A stretch of 64,000 bases of DNA from Favolaschia claudopus (taxonomy: Eukaryota; Basidiomycota; Agaricomycetes; Agaricales; Mycenaceae). The DNA is taken from positions 1,612,001 through 1,676,000 of the forward strand of contig JAWWNJ010000023.1 of NCBI GenBank assembly GCA_037176885.1, given 5' to 3'. The position numbers and the translations under genes are program-made. A model generated the notes under the pieces. It worked only from the letters and a program-made list of their open reading frames with translations, ran no database searches and was not told where the DNA came from. This document shows, one piece after another, positions 44,637 to 54,089 of the stretch (within the stretch, counting starts at the first letter, position 1; each line of letters begins with the position of its first letter).

Positions 44637-45989
44637 TCATCCGAGAATCTTCCTCAGTCCCTCCTTCTGCGCCGGTGTTATTTTGTCGGGGAACAAAACA
44701 TTCCATCGAACGATGAGGTCGCCCTTCTTCTTGACGCTCCCGTCTTTTCGTATAGGCATGCCCTCCCCGACTATTGTTGTCTGCTGCCCAGGCTTCACAA
44801 CCCCGGGCGGAACAGTGATTTGCAGCTTCCTCCCATCCAATGCCTCGACAACCTTCTTCCCACCCGACCCCGTCAACGCGTCAACCAGCGATATCGAGAC
44901 CTTGCACGAGAGGTCGTTCCCTTCTCGTACAAATGTCTCGTGTGGTTTCTCCTCCACGACGAATACGAGGTCCTGCGCCTCCCCATCTGGCTTATCGTTG
45001 CCCGCGTGCGGGAAGCGCACCTTCGTCCCACTCTTCCACCCAGGCTGCACCGCAATCTCCAGCACCTTATCCTCCGACGACCCATCCAGCAACTTCCGGC
45101 CGACCTTCAGCCGTTTCGTCGTCCCGGAATACAGCTCGTTCAGCGAGAGTTTGAGAGGTTTTGTGATTTCGGAGGGTGGAGAAGGGGTGGAGTTGGCTTT
45201 CGAGGGAGATGCACGTCGACGAGGCATACCGCCGCCCATGCCTCCTCCGCCCATTCCGCCGGGCATGCCGCTGAAACTGCCGAAGCCGTCCATGTCGACG
45301 TCGTCGAACACGTTGCCTCGACCTCGTTGTCGTTGACCGCCCATGCCGCTCCTACCTGGCATTCCTCCCATTCCTCCCATACCACTCATGCCCCCCATCC
45401 CGCTGGGTCCGGCTCCACCGAACATCCCGGAGTTTCCAAAGATGTGTCTGTGCGACTTTGTCAGTATTCTGACGTTGGTGAAAGGGAAATGACCATAAGA
45501 CTCACTCAAATATCTTGTTCGGGTCGCCTGGGGAGAACCCTCCGCCAGGACCAGAGGTCGAAAATGTGAATGTGGAGCCGCCGCCGCCACCGCCGGGGAA
45601 CCCGCTGAAACCAGGGAATCCCCCGGGTCCGCCCTGGCCTGGGGCGGGCCCACCGTTCTTCAGTCCCTCCTCCCCAAACTGGTCGTATATAGCACGCTTG
45701 TTGCTGTCGCTCAGCACTTCAAACGCTTCAGAAATCTGTTCGAAAGTCTGTCAGTGACATCATCCACGAGCGGAAGACTGTGGCGCAAACCTCTTTAAAT
45801 TTCTTCGACGACTCTTCAGAGCCGTTGTTACGGTCTGGATGCCATTTTAATGCCTGTGAATCGTAGAGTCAGTACCTCGTTCTTGCATTGCTCGCTGCGG
45901 ATACGCACCATCTTCTTGTACGCCGACTTTATCTCCGCGTCGGTGGCAGTCTTATTGACGCCTAGCAGTTTGTAGTAGTCTGCACCCAT
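44637..45989 (-). CDS. Class B DnaJ/Hsp40 co-chaperone (Sis1/DNAJB-like)
   Basis: Minus-strand gene, start ATG 45989 ([19 protein letters not shown]), stop 44637-44639. The J domain spans four short exons and has the HPD motif in [10 protein letters not shown], then [21 protein letters not shown] Gly/Phe-rich linker ([16 protein letters not shown]) and a Gly/Met-rich segment of about 100 residues follow, then two C-terminal beta-barrel substrate domains: [58 protein letters not shown] and [20 protein letters not shown]. There is no cysteine zinc-finger repeat, so it is class B. No CaaX or membrane segment is seen; it should be a cytosolic/nuclear partner that stimulates Hsp70 ATPase. A TATA-like TATATA lies 82 bp upstream, with TTCGAGAA, a weak heat-shock element, further up. 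It borders the Hsp20 cluster. Confidence 0.93.
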
Positions 45990-46683
45990 GAGTGTTCGGG
46001 TTCACGTTCGAGTCAGAGGAAAGTAGGTTATGGTGGGCCCGCGGGGGTGTGGCGCGCCGGTATATAATGGGGTTTTGGTCAAGTTCCAGGTTGGCTTGCA
46101 AGGTTCGAGAATGTGCTAGTAAGTCGTGACGTCAGTCGGTATCTTTGATGGCCTCCGCTCGTCTCTGATCTCTTGATATCCAATGTTCTCTGCGCCTTCC
46201 TCTCGCCCTATACGGAGAGCCTCGAGCATTGTGGATGCGGGAAGGGAATCGACACGAAAGCGTTCAAGTGAATTTGGTTTATCTCAATTTCTGTCACTTC
46301 GGCGCATTTCGGCCGAGACTTTTCTGACCGATGCGAACTTGAACACAGACGGTTTTGCCTTTTCATTACTGCAGGCAGCAGGAGAAGTACAATCACAAAG
46401 ATGTTGCGTACTGTGTTTCATAGCGAATTTACAGGAGAATATACTAAATATTTTTCACAGGCGCACTTGGTGGCATCACAGATTCTACTCGACGCGTTCA
46501 ATCGCTACTCTCCGCTGCTGTATGAAACGAAACATAACTTGCTGCGAAAGAGCGGAACGCCGCAAGCGATTCCGGATGTTGCAGAAGCATTTCCAATGTG
46601 CTGTGATAGGCAGCAATAGTCCCATTTGCAAGATTATCCACGGCAAATTTGGTGTATTATACAGTGTCCGAGAATCGTCAACG
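45990..46683. promoter_or_regulatory. DnaJ promoter and 3' flank of the VTC1-like gene
   Basis: On the minus strand this contains a TATATA at 46071-46076 (82 bp from the DnaJ start) and TTCGAGAA at 46104-46111 with TTCCAGG nearby, a partial heat-shock element (inverted nGAAn units). The rest, up to the VTC1-like 3' end, has no gene I can support. Confidence 0.45.
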
Positions 46684-47570
46684 TTATACCGTCTTCAGTG
46701 TTGTCTTGAGCGTCGTGAGTAGCGATAAATACAGATCTGCTCCGGGTAATGGGATGTTTTTATCGCGTCTGAAAAGACATGAGAGGAAGCGGCGGCGAAA
46801 GACTGGAGACAACGCACAACTCGCGAATCCGCAGTAGGAAGTTCGTGAGGATTGCAATAAACAGGAGGGCGCTGACGATGACTGGCCCTATGACCATATC
46901 TAATTCACGGTGATCAGTTTGAGAACAGCAGGGAAAGTCTATACATACCAAACGGCGCTGGATCTCGCTTCCTAATTTTCGTGATTCGATGTTGGTACAG
47001 AGCGTAGCCGTAGACCTAGGCAGCGTATCAGCCAAGCGAAACATAGTTGACAGGATAACAGCTCAGACCATGACCCCGACGCTAACAAGTGCGTAGAAGT
47101 AAGCGAAATTGCGAGCGATCTGGTCCTTCGATGCATTAAAGAGCGCCAGAGCAAGGGTTCCAATCAGGACCGCGATGTTCAGCCAAGCAACCCATGCTTA
47201 TAGCATTCATCGTCAGACAATGATAAATCCAGCAACAACGACGCAAAAACGCACTCCGTTCGTTGGCAAACCAAACCTTGCCCTCCACCCGCACCGGTGT
47301 AGCGATTTTCTTAGGCACACGCACAAGCGGGGGCACGGCGTTGATAGATAGATAATCCCTAACGTTGGGGCGTTGTCCTGTACTGTCTTCCTCCGTCTCT
47401 GGGATGTTATCTGCGCGGGTGTAGCGCGCGGGACGTTGGGGGTTTGGTAGAGAAGCTAGAGCGGAGGAGGAGAAGGGGGAAAGCACGTCCGTCATTGCGT
47501 GCCATGAGCGGCGGATGAGGGAGTCTGGTCGGGGCTCAGCGAGCAAATTGCCGTTCTTTGGTCTTGACAT
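46684..47570 (-). CDS. VTC1-like vacuolar transporter chaperone subunit (DUF202 domain)
   Basis: Minus-strand gene, start ATG 47570 (MSRPKNGNLLAEP). An N-terminal hydrophilic region of about 80 residues precedes VPKKIATPVRVEGKVWFANE, then R|TWVAWLNIAVLIGTLALAL (TM1), NFAYFYALVSVGVM and YGYALYQHRITKIRKRDP (TM2 and basic loop), and GPVIVSALLFIAILTNFLL (TM3) ending in RIREL. This is the DUF202/VTC1 three-helix domain that helps form the vacuolar VTC complex, which makes polyphosphate from ATP while moving it into the vacuole; the basic residues lining the helices are conserved. The 3' end is uncertain: without a further splice the frame stops at 46760, but a 49-nt intron (46769-46817) gives RELRDKNIPLPGADLYLSL and a stop at 46684, which I prefer because RELR fits the family. 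Confidence 0.86.
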
Positions 47571-47610
47571 GATAGAGGTTGAGAGTAAGTCCCGTTTGGG
47601 AAATTTGATC

Positions 47611-48524
47611 GCCAGCGACTTGTCTCTTACCACCACCATCTTGCACAGTACAAGGCCCTCACTGAATGTCACTCATTCGCGGAATGGCTCCGTTGGTAAT
47701 CTTATCTTCCCGGCAATGATTCGACGGCCACTGGTTACCAAAGCTTGAGCTTGAACTCCTGTTCTCGGATTCCCAGGTGTTATTGGCAGATTCAATACGA
47801 CACACTGGGGACTCTATCGACGACCCAAGCACTACTTATACCATCTGTCCGATTCCCCGAACAATATGCATGGTCTTCTGTCATTCTAACAGTCACAAAA
47901 TCATCTGCACTCCACCCGGAAAGCTCCAAGGAAACGCCTCGAGCGCTCGGTAAAGTAAAAAGAATAATGCTACCCTTCAACCATGCCAAGGTGGCATTCC
48001 GAACCTGACCCCAGTCTTATTTTGTAAGTACTCAAAAGCGTTCCTAAAGCGTTCTCTCCTACCCCATTTGAGTTGCCAGCTTGTCTCTTACCACCACCAT
48101 CTAGTACATACTTGCAACTTAAAGCTTCAAAGCTGACTAACTCGCGGAATGCCTCTGTTCCCGGCAATAAAATTCGGTGTTCGACGGCCATTGGCAGCCA
48201 AACCTTGAGCTCGAGGCTCCTGTTCTCGGATTCCCACTTCCTCCTGCCTCCAATACGACTCACTGGACCCAAGCGCTACTCATACCATCTATCCACGTTC
48301 TCGAACAATATGCATGGCCTTCTATCGTTCTAACAGTCACACAACCATCTGGACTCCACTCAGAATTTAAAAGCTTGGAAACGCCTCGAGCGCTCGGTAA
48401 AGTCAAAATAATAATGCCACCCTTTGAGCATCACAAATGGACGTGGTGGCATTCCGAACTCAAGCCCAGTCTTATTATCCTATAAGTACCCAAATGCGTT
48501 TCGAAAGCATCCTCTCCTACCCCA
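47611..48524. repeat. Diverged tandem duplication of about 460 bp
   Basis: Two units, about 47611-48067 and 48071-48524, with a period near 460 bp. Shared blocks in the same order: TGTCTCTTACCACCACCATC, CTCCTGTTCTCGGATTCCCA, GAACAATATGCATGG, TTCTAACAGTCACA, AACGCCTCGAGCGCTCGGTA, AATAATGC, GTGGCATTCCGAAC, CCCAGTCTTATT and CTCTCCTACCCCA. Unit 2 ends exactly at the ATG of the gene at 48525; unit 1 ends at the matching place without an ATG. It fills the entire space between the VTC1-like start and that gene, so it forms a duplicated promoter region. Confidence 0.85.
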
Positions 48525-49100
48525 ATGGCCCTCAATCTGGCAGACTGGTCCAAGGAACACATCCGCGAGGTTTTCGAGGCTTCAACAGACGAGCTTTCGC
48601 TTCGCGCAATTAACAGTACCTTCTCGCGCTCCTTGGCAGCAACGCTCAACGGCTCGCCGCTCGATTTCGATATGCTCTGCGGCTTAGTGAGCGCCATGCG
48701 GAAGCAAACCTTACCTTCCACTGGGCTCAGAGTCGAGTGGAGGCACGCAGACGCTACCCCGGACGATTCTAGCAATCGGGTGCGTCTATATGCTTGCCTC
48801 ACGCGGCGCATAAAACTGATGGGATGGCACTAGAATGGTAACTTCGTTGGAGAGTATTACATTCGCGGGATTTGGCGGGCAATCTCTGAGTCGGAGCAGC
48901 TAGTAGAATTCGAGAGACGCAAGAAGGTTTCAGCTAGGTTCGTTGACGGCAGTTTCGAGTCATATCTCACAAGTTCTGACTCCTGTCCTCCATCCAGAAT
49001 CGAATGCGGATTCTCCTCTCGAGATAATTCGAATAGTAACAGGCGCATCGTGAAACTCGACATAGTCGCCACCGACACTCAGATCCAAGAAAACAGATAA
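48525..49100 (+). CDS. Small conserved-looking protein of unknown function
   Basis: Two exons: 48525-48779 and 48834-49100, across a 54-nt GT-AG intron, both phase 0; the protein is 173 residues. It begins MALNLADWSKEHIREVFEAS, continues DELSLRAINSTFSRSLAATL, LDFDMLCGLVSAMRKQTLPS and LRVEWRHADATPDDSSNR, and after the splice NGNFVGEYYIRGIWRAISES, LVEFERRKKVSARF and RRIVKLDIVATDTQIQ. An N-terminal helix pair followed by beta-strand-like segments suggests a compact alpha+beta fold, perhaps of the NTF2/SnoaL type, but I cannot name a family. No signal peptide or TM helix is seen. It lies next to the Hsp20 block and has a tandemly duplicated upstream region. Confidence 0.7.
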
Positions 49101-49174
49101 AGAAACATTTTTTCCGTGTACTCGATACAGTCAAAGAAGTGATACATCATATTCCCATCCCACCGAACTCCCCC

Positions 49175-49749
49175 TCAAGCAATCGTAATTTTCCGAGGTG
49201 CCTCCTCAGGCGTTGAGCGCGGGAAGGTGATGGTCAGGACACCGTGTTCCATCGCCGCCTTCACTTCGGATTCCTGAAAAACCGTGTCAGCAACTTGGCT
49301 TGCCTTAAAGACGGGGAAAACCTTACCTTGACCCCCTGAGGCAGCTGGAGCGTGCGGGAGATTCTCCCGAACTTGCGTTCACGGATGGCGTACCCATCCT
49401 GTTCCTTCTCCTCAGAGATCTTGCTCTCCGCGGAAACGTTAAGGCGCCCATTGTGCACGTCGATCTGCACGTCCTCCTTCTTGACGCCGGGGAGCTCGAA
49501 GGTGGCGGTGACGGTGTTGTTGGTTGCGTCTTCGTGCAGGTCCATTCTGCGGAAGTGTAAGGAGAAGAGAATCCGAAGGTGGAAAAAAAGATGGCTTTAA
49601 GCTTACCTGGGTCGAATGGTGCGCTGGACAGCGTCGCTGCTACCGCCGCGGCGACTCACGCCATTATTGTTGTTGTTGTTGTTGAATGAGAACGCGTCGT
49701 TGAAGAGACGCTCGATGTGGGAGGAAGGGTCGTAGTAGTAGACAGACAT
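49175..49749 (-). CDS. Small heat-shock protein Hsp20, copy 1
   Basis: Minus-strand gene of three exons, start ATG 49749 (MSVYYYDPSSHIERLFNDAF), stop TGA 49175-49177. A short N-terminal arm with a run of seven Asn (encoded by a GTT/AAC repeat at about 49668-49690) leads to the alpha-crystallin domain: MDLHEDATNNTVTATFELPG, KKEDVQIDVHNGRLNVSAES, KFGRISRTLQLPQGVK and KAAMEHGVLTITFP. The C-terminal tail EEAPRKITIA carries an I-T-I (I/V-x-I/V) oligomerisation motif. These are ATP-independent holdases that form large cytosolic oligomers. Upstream (on its own strand) a TATAAA lies about 75 bp and a perfect three-unit heat-shock element about 150 bp from the ATG. It is divergent from copy 2. Confidence 0.93.
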
Positions 49750-49821
49750 TGCGAGGTAGCTTAGGTATTCAGAGGCTTTTGATGTGGATTCGATGAGGAT
49801 AGGCAATGAGTGCAGAGTGTA

Positions 49822-49906
49822 TTTATACCTTGAGACATCTGAGCTCTGCTGGAAAGCTCTAGAGAGTCGAAGCGCAATGACTTCAAGGCTGAAGAATGTT
49901 CTGGAA
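49822..49906 (-). promoter_or_regulatory. Heat-shock promoter of Hsp20 copy 1
   Basis: A TATAAA (minus strand; TTTATA at 49822-49827) lies 73 bp upstream of the ATG. GAATGTTCTGGAA at 49894-49906 is a perfect alternating heat-shock element (GAA-nn-TTC-nn-GAA), the site of the Hsf1 trimer. Confidence 0.8.
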
Positions 49907-50040
49907 TGACGGAACGCCGGTCGTCATTTTTTGAGGCGCGTCTGGTCGTGAATGCTCAACAACATGGCTCGCAGGACACGTAGGAATACGACGTACTTCG
50001 CCGGTGTCAAGAGGTGAACTGAGGGGGCTGACCCGGCTGA

Positions 50041-50385
50041 ATGTGGACCAATTTAGAATTTGTGTTTTGCTTTATTGACGCGTCCTGGCGCGTCGCGTCG
50101 CGTCACACCGTGACACCGCATGCCAACTCCCTCGGCGATCTCTTGCTCGTAATTCTTATTCCCTCGATTCCTCTGTTGCGTGAACGCAAGGCGCGAGGCG
50201 TAATGCTCCATTACTGGCTTATGGTCGGCTTCTCCCCGTCGAGCAATATCGATATCGATATCCCTTGTCTCGAAGCTTTTTTTTTTCTGGCGAACGGTTT
50301 ACTATTCAATCTGGTCAAGAACAAGAGTGCACCTGTGTCTGCTTGAGCTCCTGCGCCGGAGGTGCTGAGCCACCCACACCTCATG
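50041..50385. other. Central part of the divergent Hsp20 intergenic region
   Basis: Between the two heat-shock promoters. Plus-strand frames here have no domain. A short CGTCGCGTCGCGTC repetition near 50089-50105 and a GATATCGATATCGATATC tract near 50249-50264 are visible. Confidence 0.5.
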
Positions 50386-50528
50386 TTCTGGAACTTTCAA
50401 GACCAAGGACGCTCCCGAAACGACTTCACAGCATTTCCAGAACTTTCTCTGACCTCCGCGTTCCTCACTCGCTTCAAGCTCTCGAACTTTCTCGCAGCAT
50501 TGCAAAATTCCCCTCCTCCATCTATAAA
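50386..50528 (+). promoter_or_regulatory. Heat-shock promoter of Hsp20 copy 2
   Basis: Three clusters of alternating TTC/GAA units: TTCTGGAACTTTC at 50386-50398 and TTCCAGAACTTTC at 50435-50447 (both perfect three-unit elements), and CTCTCGAACTTTCTCG at about 50479-50494 (two good units). A TATAAA follows at 50523-50528, about 90 bp before the ATG. Confidence 0.85.
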
Positions 50529-50615
50529 AGCAGCTCTACTCTCGCTGCTTTCCTCATCAAACACACAACTCACTTGCACTCGCAAAAAGCGCTACAAACA
50601 CTCACCTCGAGAACA

Positions 50616-51194
50616 ATGTCTGTTTTCTACTACGACCCCTCCACCCACGTCGAGCGTCTCTTTAACGACGCTTTCGGTCGTATGGCCCCTTTCAACACCA
50701 CTAACAGCGGCCAACGCAATGGCAATGCCCCTGACCAAGTCCAGCCCTCCATTCGCCCCAGGTAAGCAATCGATTGCCTTTCCCTCCCCCTATCCAAAGC
50801 TCGTTTCTGACATCCTTGACAGAATGGATCTGCACGAAGACGCTGCAACTAACACCGTCACCGCCTCCTTCGAGCTCCCAGGCATCAAGAAAGAGGATGT
50901 GCAGATCGACGTGCACAACGGCCGTCTGAATATCTCTGCGGAGAGTAAGATCTCGGAAGAGAAGGAGCAAGACGGGTACGCTATCCGCGAGCGCAGGTTC
51001 GGGAGAATCTCCCGCACGCTCCAGCTGCCTCAGGGCGTCAAGGTGCGTTCTTTCTGAACTTCGTCTTACAAAGGGTATTGACGTGATCTCTCTAGGAAAC
51101 CGAAGTCAAAGCGGCGATGGAGGATGGTGTCCTGACAGTCACCTTCCCGCGCTCGACGCCTGAGGAGGCTCCGAAGAAAATTACTGTTGCCTGA
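50616..51194 (+). CDS. Small heat-shock protein Hsp20, copy 2
   Basis: Plus-strand, three exons, start ATG 50616 (MSVFYYDPSTHVERLFNDAF), stop TGA 51192-51194. The introns fall at the same places as in copy 1: before MDLHEDAATNTVTASFELPG and after LQLPQGVK. The arm differs from copy 1 (GRMAPFNTTNSGQRNGN) and lacks the Asn run. The alpha-crystallin domain is nearly identical (KKEDVQIDVHNGRLNISAES, RRFGRISRTLQLPQG, KAAMEDGVLTVTFPRSTPEE), and the tail APKKITVA keeps I-T-V. Predicted cytosolic, strongly heat-inducible holdase. It is head-to-head with copy 1 and has a 175-bp convergent spacer to AKR copy 5. Confidence 0.94.
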
Positions 51195-51369
51195 GTGGGG
51201 CAAATCACCGGATGTACTGTACTGAATGTATCATTTTTTTCCCGAAATGTATCGATTATGCTTGTACTATGCTTGTAAACCTTGTGAATTTCCGCTGTGA
51301 TTGAAGCTTTTGACTTTGCAGCGAACGCAATCACATTCAGATCTGAGTGTTCGCCAGGACTGTTCACTA

Positions 51370-53061
51370 CTAGTGGCCGAAAATGGGCAATGGCTCGTAG
51401 GGCTCCTCAAGATACTTGATCTCCTCGTCTGTCAGCTTGACACTGGTTGCGGCTATTGCGTCTTGCAGGTTGGCCATCGACGTGGTGCCAACAATGGGAG
51501 CGGAGATGGCTTGGTGAAATTGTGAGACATAGGTAACGCATGAGCGAACCGACACACCTTCTTGACTCAAAGACCAAGCGATAGCTACTTGTGCCATGCT
51601 GATGTCACGCTTCTTTGCGATTTCTTCGACTCTGGTGATGATTCCAGCGAATAAGAAGGAGTCGTATCAATTGGAAAGCGGATACGTACCTGTTAACGAT
51701 CGTCTGGCTCGCAGCGGACTGGATGAAGAAGTTGGCAGGCGTCCTGAGGGCGAAGTAGATGTGAGGACGATTGTCATGGTCAAGTGGGGCACCGTACATG
51801 TCTGATTCGGAGCGCTTGGTTTTGGCCTGAGCGGCAAGTGGGCGAGCGAGAGCGCCTCTGGCAAGCGGCGACCAAGGGATGGCTCCGACTTTGAAGTGCT
51901 ATCGCGAAGTCGTGAGCTCACTTGGTGCCGATAGACATGGTTAAGCTAATGTCACCTTCAAGGTTGGGAACATTTCTCGCTCTTCTTCCCTGTACAGAGG
52001 GTTGTGCAGGTTCTGCATTGATATAAAGGGGGTCAAGTTGTTATTGATTGCGTAGTCTGTTGAGATGATGGTCAAGAGACACGAATCGGGAAATCCGAGA
52101 AAAACAGATACTTTGCATTGCATGAACTAAAAGCAGTATGTACGTTAGCGTATTGTTCAACGAAGAGATCCTCCGAAAACCTACATTGCCAGGCATAGCA
52201 GCTGCTCATTCCAATGTATCTGACGTATCCAGCCTTGACCACATCATGAAGTGCTTGCATCTGAATCGATGTTGAGTTTCATGAAGAGGACAAAGGGAAG
52301 AAGAACGCACCGTCTCTTCGATGGGAGTGTCAGGGTCGAAACGGTGGCCTGATACGATGATGAGACGAGTCCATGAACGGTCGAACGATCTCACACTGCA
52401 ACAAATCGATATAATCGAGCTGGAGTCGCCTCAAGCTGTGCTTCACCGAGTCGAAGATGTGCTTTCCGACTGTCAACGCATGATTTCAAGAAAAGACAAG
52501 CCACTAAGTCGTACCTTGCGACTGAGACCGTACTGGTTGACGTAGCCTTTTGCATCGGCGCCTGGCCCAGGATACACTGCGTCCAAAGCGACTGGGATTC
52601 CAACTTTGGTCATGATGACAATTTCATCTCTAGGGATGTTGTGCTGTTTGATCGCACGGCCGAGTACTTCTTCCGATTTTCCACCCGAGTAGACCTGCAG
52701 CGTTATAAGTCAACGATTGTATGAACTCTCCCGAGGACACGAGATGGTATACGGACATTCGCGGTGTCGAAAGCGTTGATGCCTGCATCATAGCTGCGAA
52801 GATTTGTCGGCTCGAGCGCACAAAATTTGCAAAGAGCTGATACTCACGCAGCTTTGATTTGCTTGGATGCCTCTTCCTCTGGGAGAACCCAGTTTCCGTT
52901 CCAACGTGGATCGCCATACGACATACAGCCAAGAATGATCTTGGATATCTTGATACCGGACTGGCCTAAGCGAACTGGAAGGTGCAGATATCAGCGCCGT
53001 AGTCATCCGTTTGTAGCAATCGACTACCGTATTCCATTTTTCTGGTATTTTCAGAGGACAT
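51370..53061 (-). CDS. Aldo/keto reductase, copy 5 (AKR5)
   Basis: Minus-strand gene, start ATG 53061 (MSSENTRKMEYG), stop TAG 51370-51372 after PLPIFGH. Blocks: VRLGQSGIKISKIILGCMSY, NWVLPEEEASKQIKAA, YDAGINAFDTANV, VYSGGKSEEVLGRAIKQHNI, PRDEIVIMTKVGIPVALDA, HIFDSVKHSLRRLQLDYIDL, GHRFDPDTPIEET, MQALHDVVKAGYVRYIGMSS, MQNLHNPLYREEEREMFPTL, VGAIPWSPLARGALARPL and APIVGTTSMANLQDAIAA. The catalytic Asp, Tyr, Lys and His are all present. One clear difference from its paralogs is NLHNPL where they have NHHSLL, close to the cofactor/substrate pocket. It sits between Hsp20 copies 2 and 3 and lacks the downstream palindrome. Predicted NADPH-dependent reductase. Confidence 0.88.
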
Positions 53062-53164
53062 TGCAGAAGGGGCAATTCTGGGCGCTTTTGAGCACTCAAG
53101 GACCAGGGGTTCACGAGTCCTCTATGCTCATGCTTTTATTCGAACGGATGCATGTTAGACAGCT

Positions 53165-53179
53165 TGACGCGCTTGCGAG
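53165..53179. promoter_or_regulatory. AKR promoter motif upstream of copy 5
   Basis: TGACGCGCTTGCGAG, matching the motif upstream of AKR copies 1 and 2 at 12 of 15 or more positions, 104-118 bp from the ATG. No CGG palindrome follows here. Confidence 0.45.
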
Positions 53180-53865
53180 TGTGGATCGAGTTCAACTTGA
53201 ATTTCCAGAGTGGGCAACGGAGTCCGTTTATTGGTCGTGGATACTTGTCAGCGGAGCCCGTCCAGTAACCGAAACATCGTGAACGGGCCGGAAAATCTTG
53301 TAGACTCAGGAGCAATTGCAGAGTAGTTTTGCGCCGCAATTGAGTGCAGTTACAATTCGAATACTAGCGCTTGCGTAGTATAGTCGGCATCTTCGTATCT
53401 GAGCCAAAACCATCTGTGGAATTTTTGGTGGTTCGCGAACAAGATATGGAGAGTCACAGTGTGACGCTCCTTTTCTCTTGCCTCCACCAGTGACCACTCA
53501 CTAGTACTCACTATTCATGGGTATCGTGTTTGGATCAAGATAAAACCCTGCACTAACTACTGTGAGCTTGACTGGAATTTTTAGAGAACTGTTTTCAACC
53601 TGCATCGTCCCAACATGGCCTGTTTTCTCGAGATTTACTTCACTCCGTCTACATCTGCATCTGGTCTGTGGTGTCCTTGATCGTCCCAAGACATACCTCT
53701 ATCTCTGATCTCTATGCTTACTGCCGCTCTGCGTATTTTCTACCCATCTGTTGGATCCGAGTTGCACACCCATCTTTAGAACAACCTCCAAAAATATCAC
53801 ACCCACCTAGCGTCAAGCACGAACCATTCAAGAGTTCCCATTCTCACAAATACATTTTCTCCGTG
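53180..53865. other. Divergent spacer between AKR copy 5 and Hsp20 copy 3
   Basis: About 690 bp. Short open frames only. A near palindrome GAGAGTCACAGTGTGACGCTC lies at about 53448-53468. No transposon ends were found. Confidence 0.45.
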
Positions 53866-54008
53866 TTCTGGAGCTTTCAAGACCAAACGCGCCTCAGAGA
53901 CAGACCGTTCATGGCTCTTCCAGAACATTCTCTCACTGTCATACTCGCCAACTTCTCAAGTCTCTAGAGTTTTCCAGCGGTTCGGACGCGCCTTCCTTAG
54001 GTATAAAA
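53866..54008 (+). promoter_or_regulatory. Heat-shock promoter of Hsp20 copy 3
   Basis: TTCTGGAGCTTTC at 53866-53878 (one base off a perfect three-unit element), TTCCAGAACATTC at 53918-53930 (perfect), and a TATAAAA at 54002-54008, 82 bp before the ATG. Spacing and flanking words (TTTCAAGACCAA) match the copy 2 promoter, so the promoter was duplicated with the gene. Confidence 0.82.
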
Positions 54009-54089
54009 GCAGCCCTGCTCTCGCCCTCATTCTCATCAAAATCATTTAACTCTACTTCACCTGCGAAAGCTCTCAAAACGCCTCTCAAC

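Noticed and set aside
44626..45569. Two long plus-strand frames (236 and 249 codons) opposite DnaJ
   Set aside because: They are mirror frames of the DnaJ C-terminal domains and Gly/Met-rich linker; the minus strand carries the complete J domain and substrate-binding domains.
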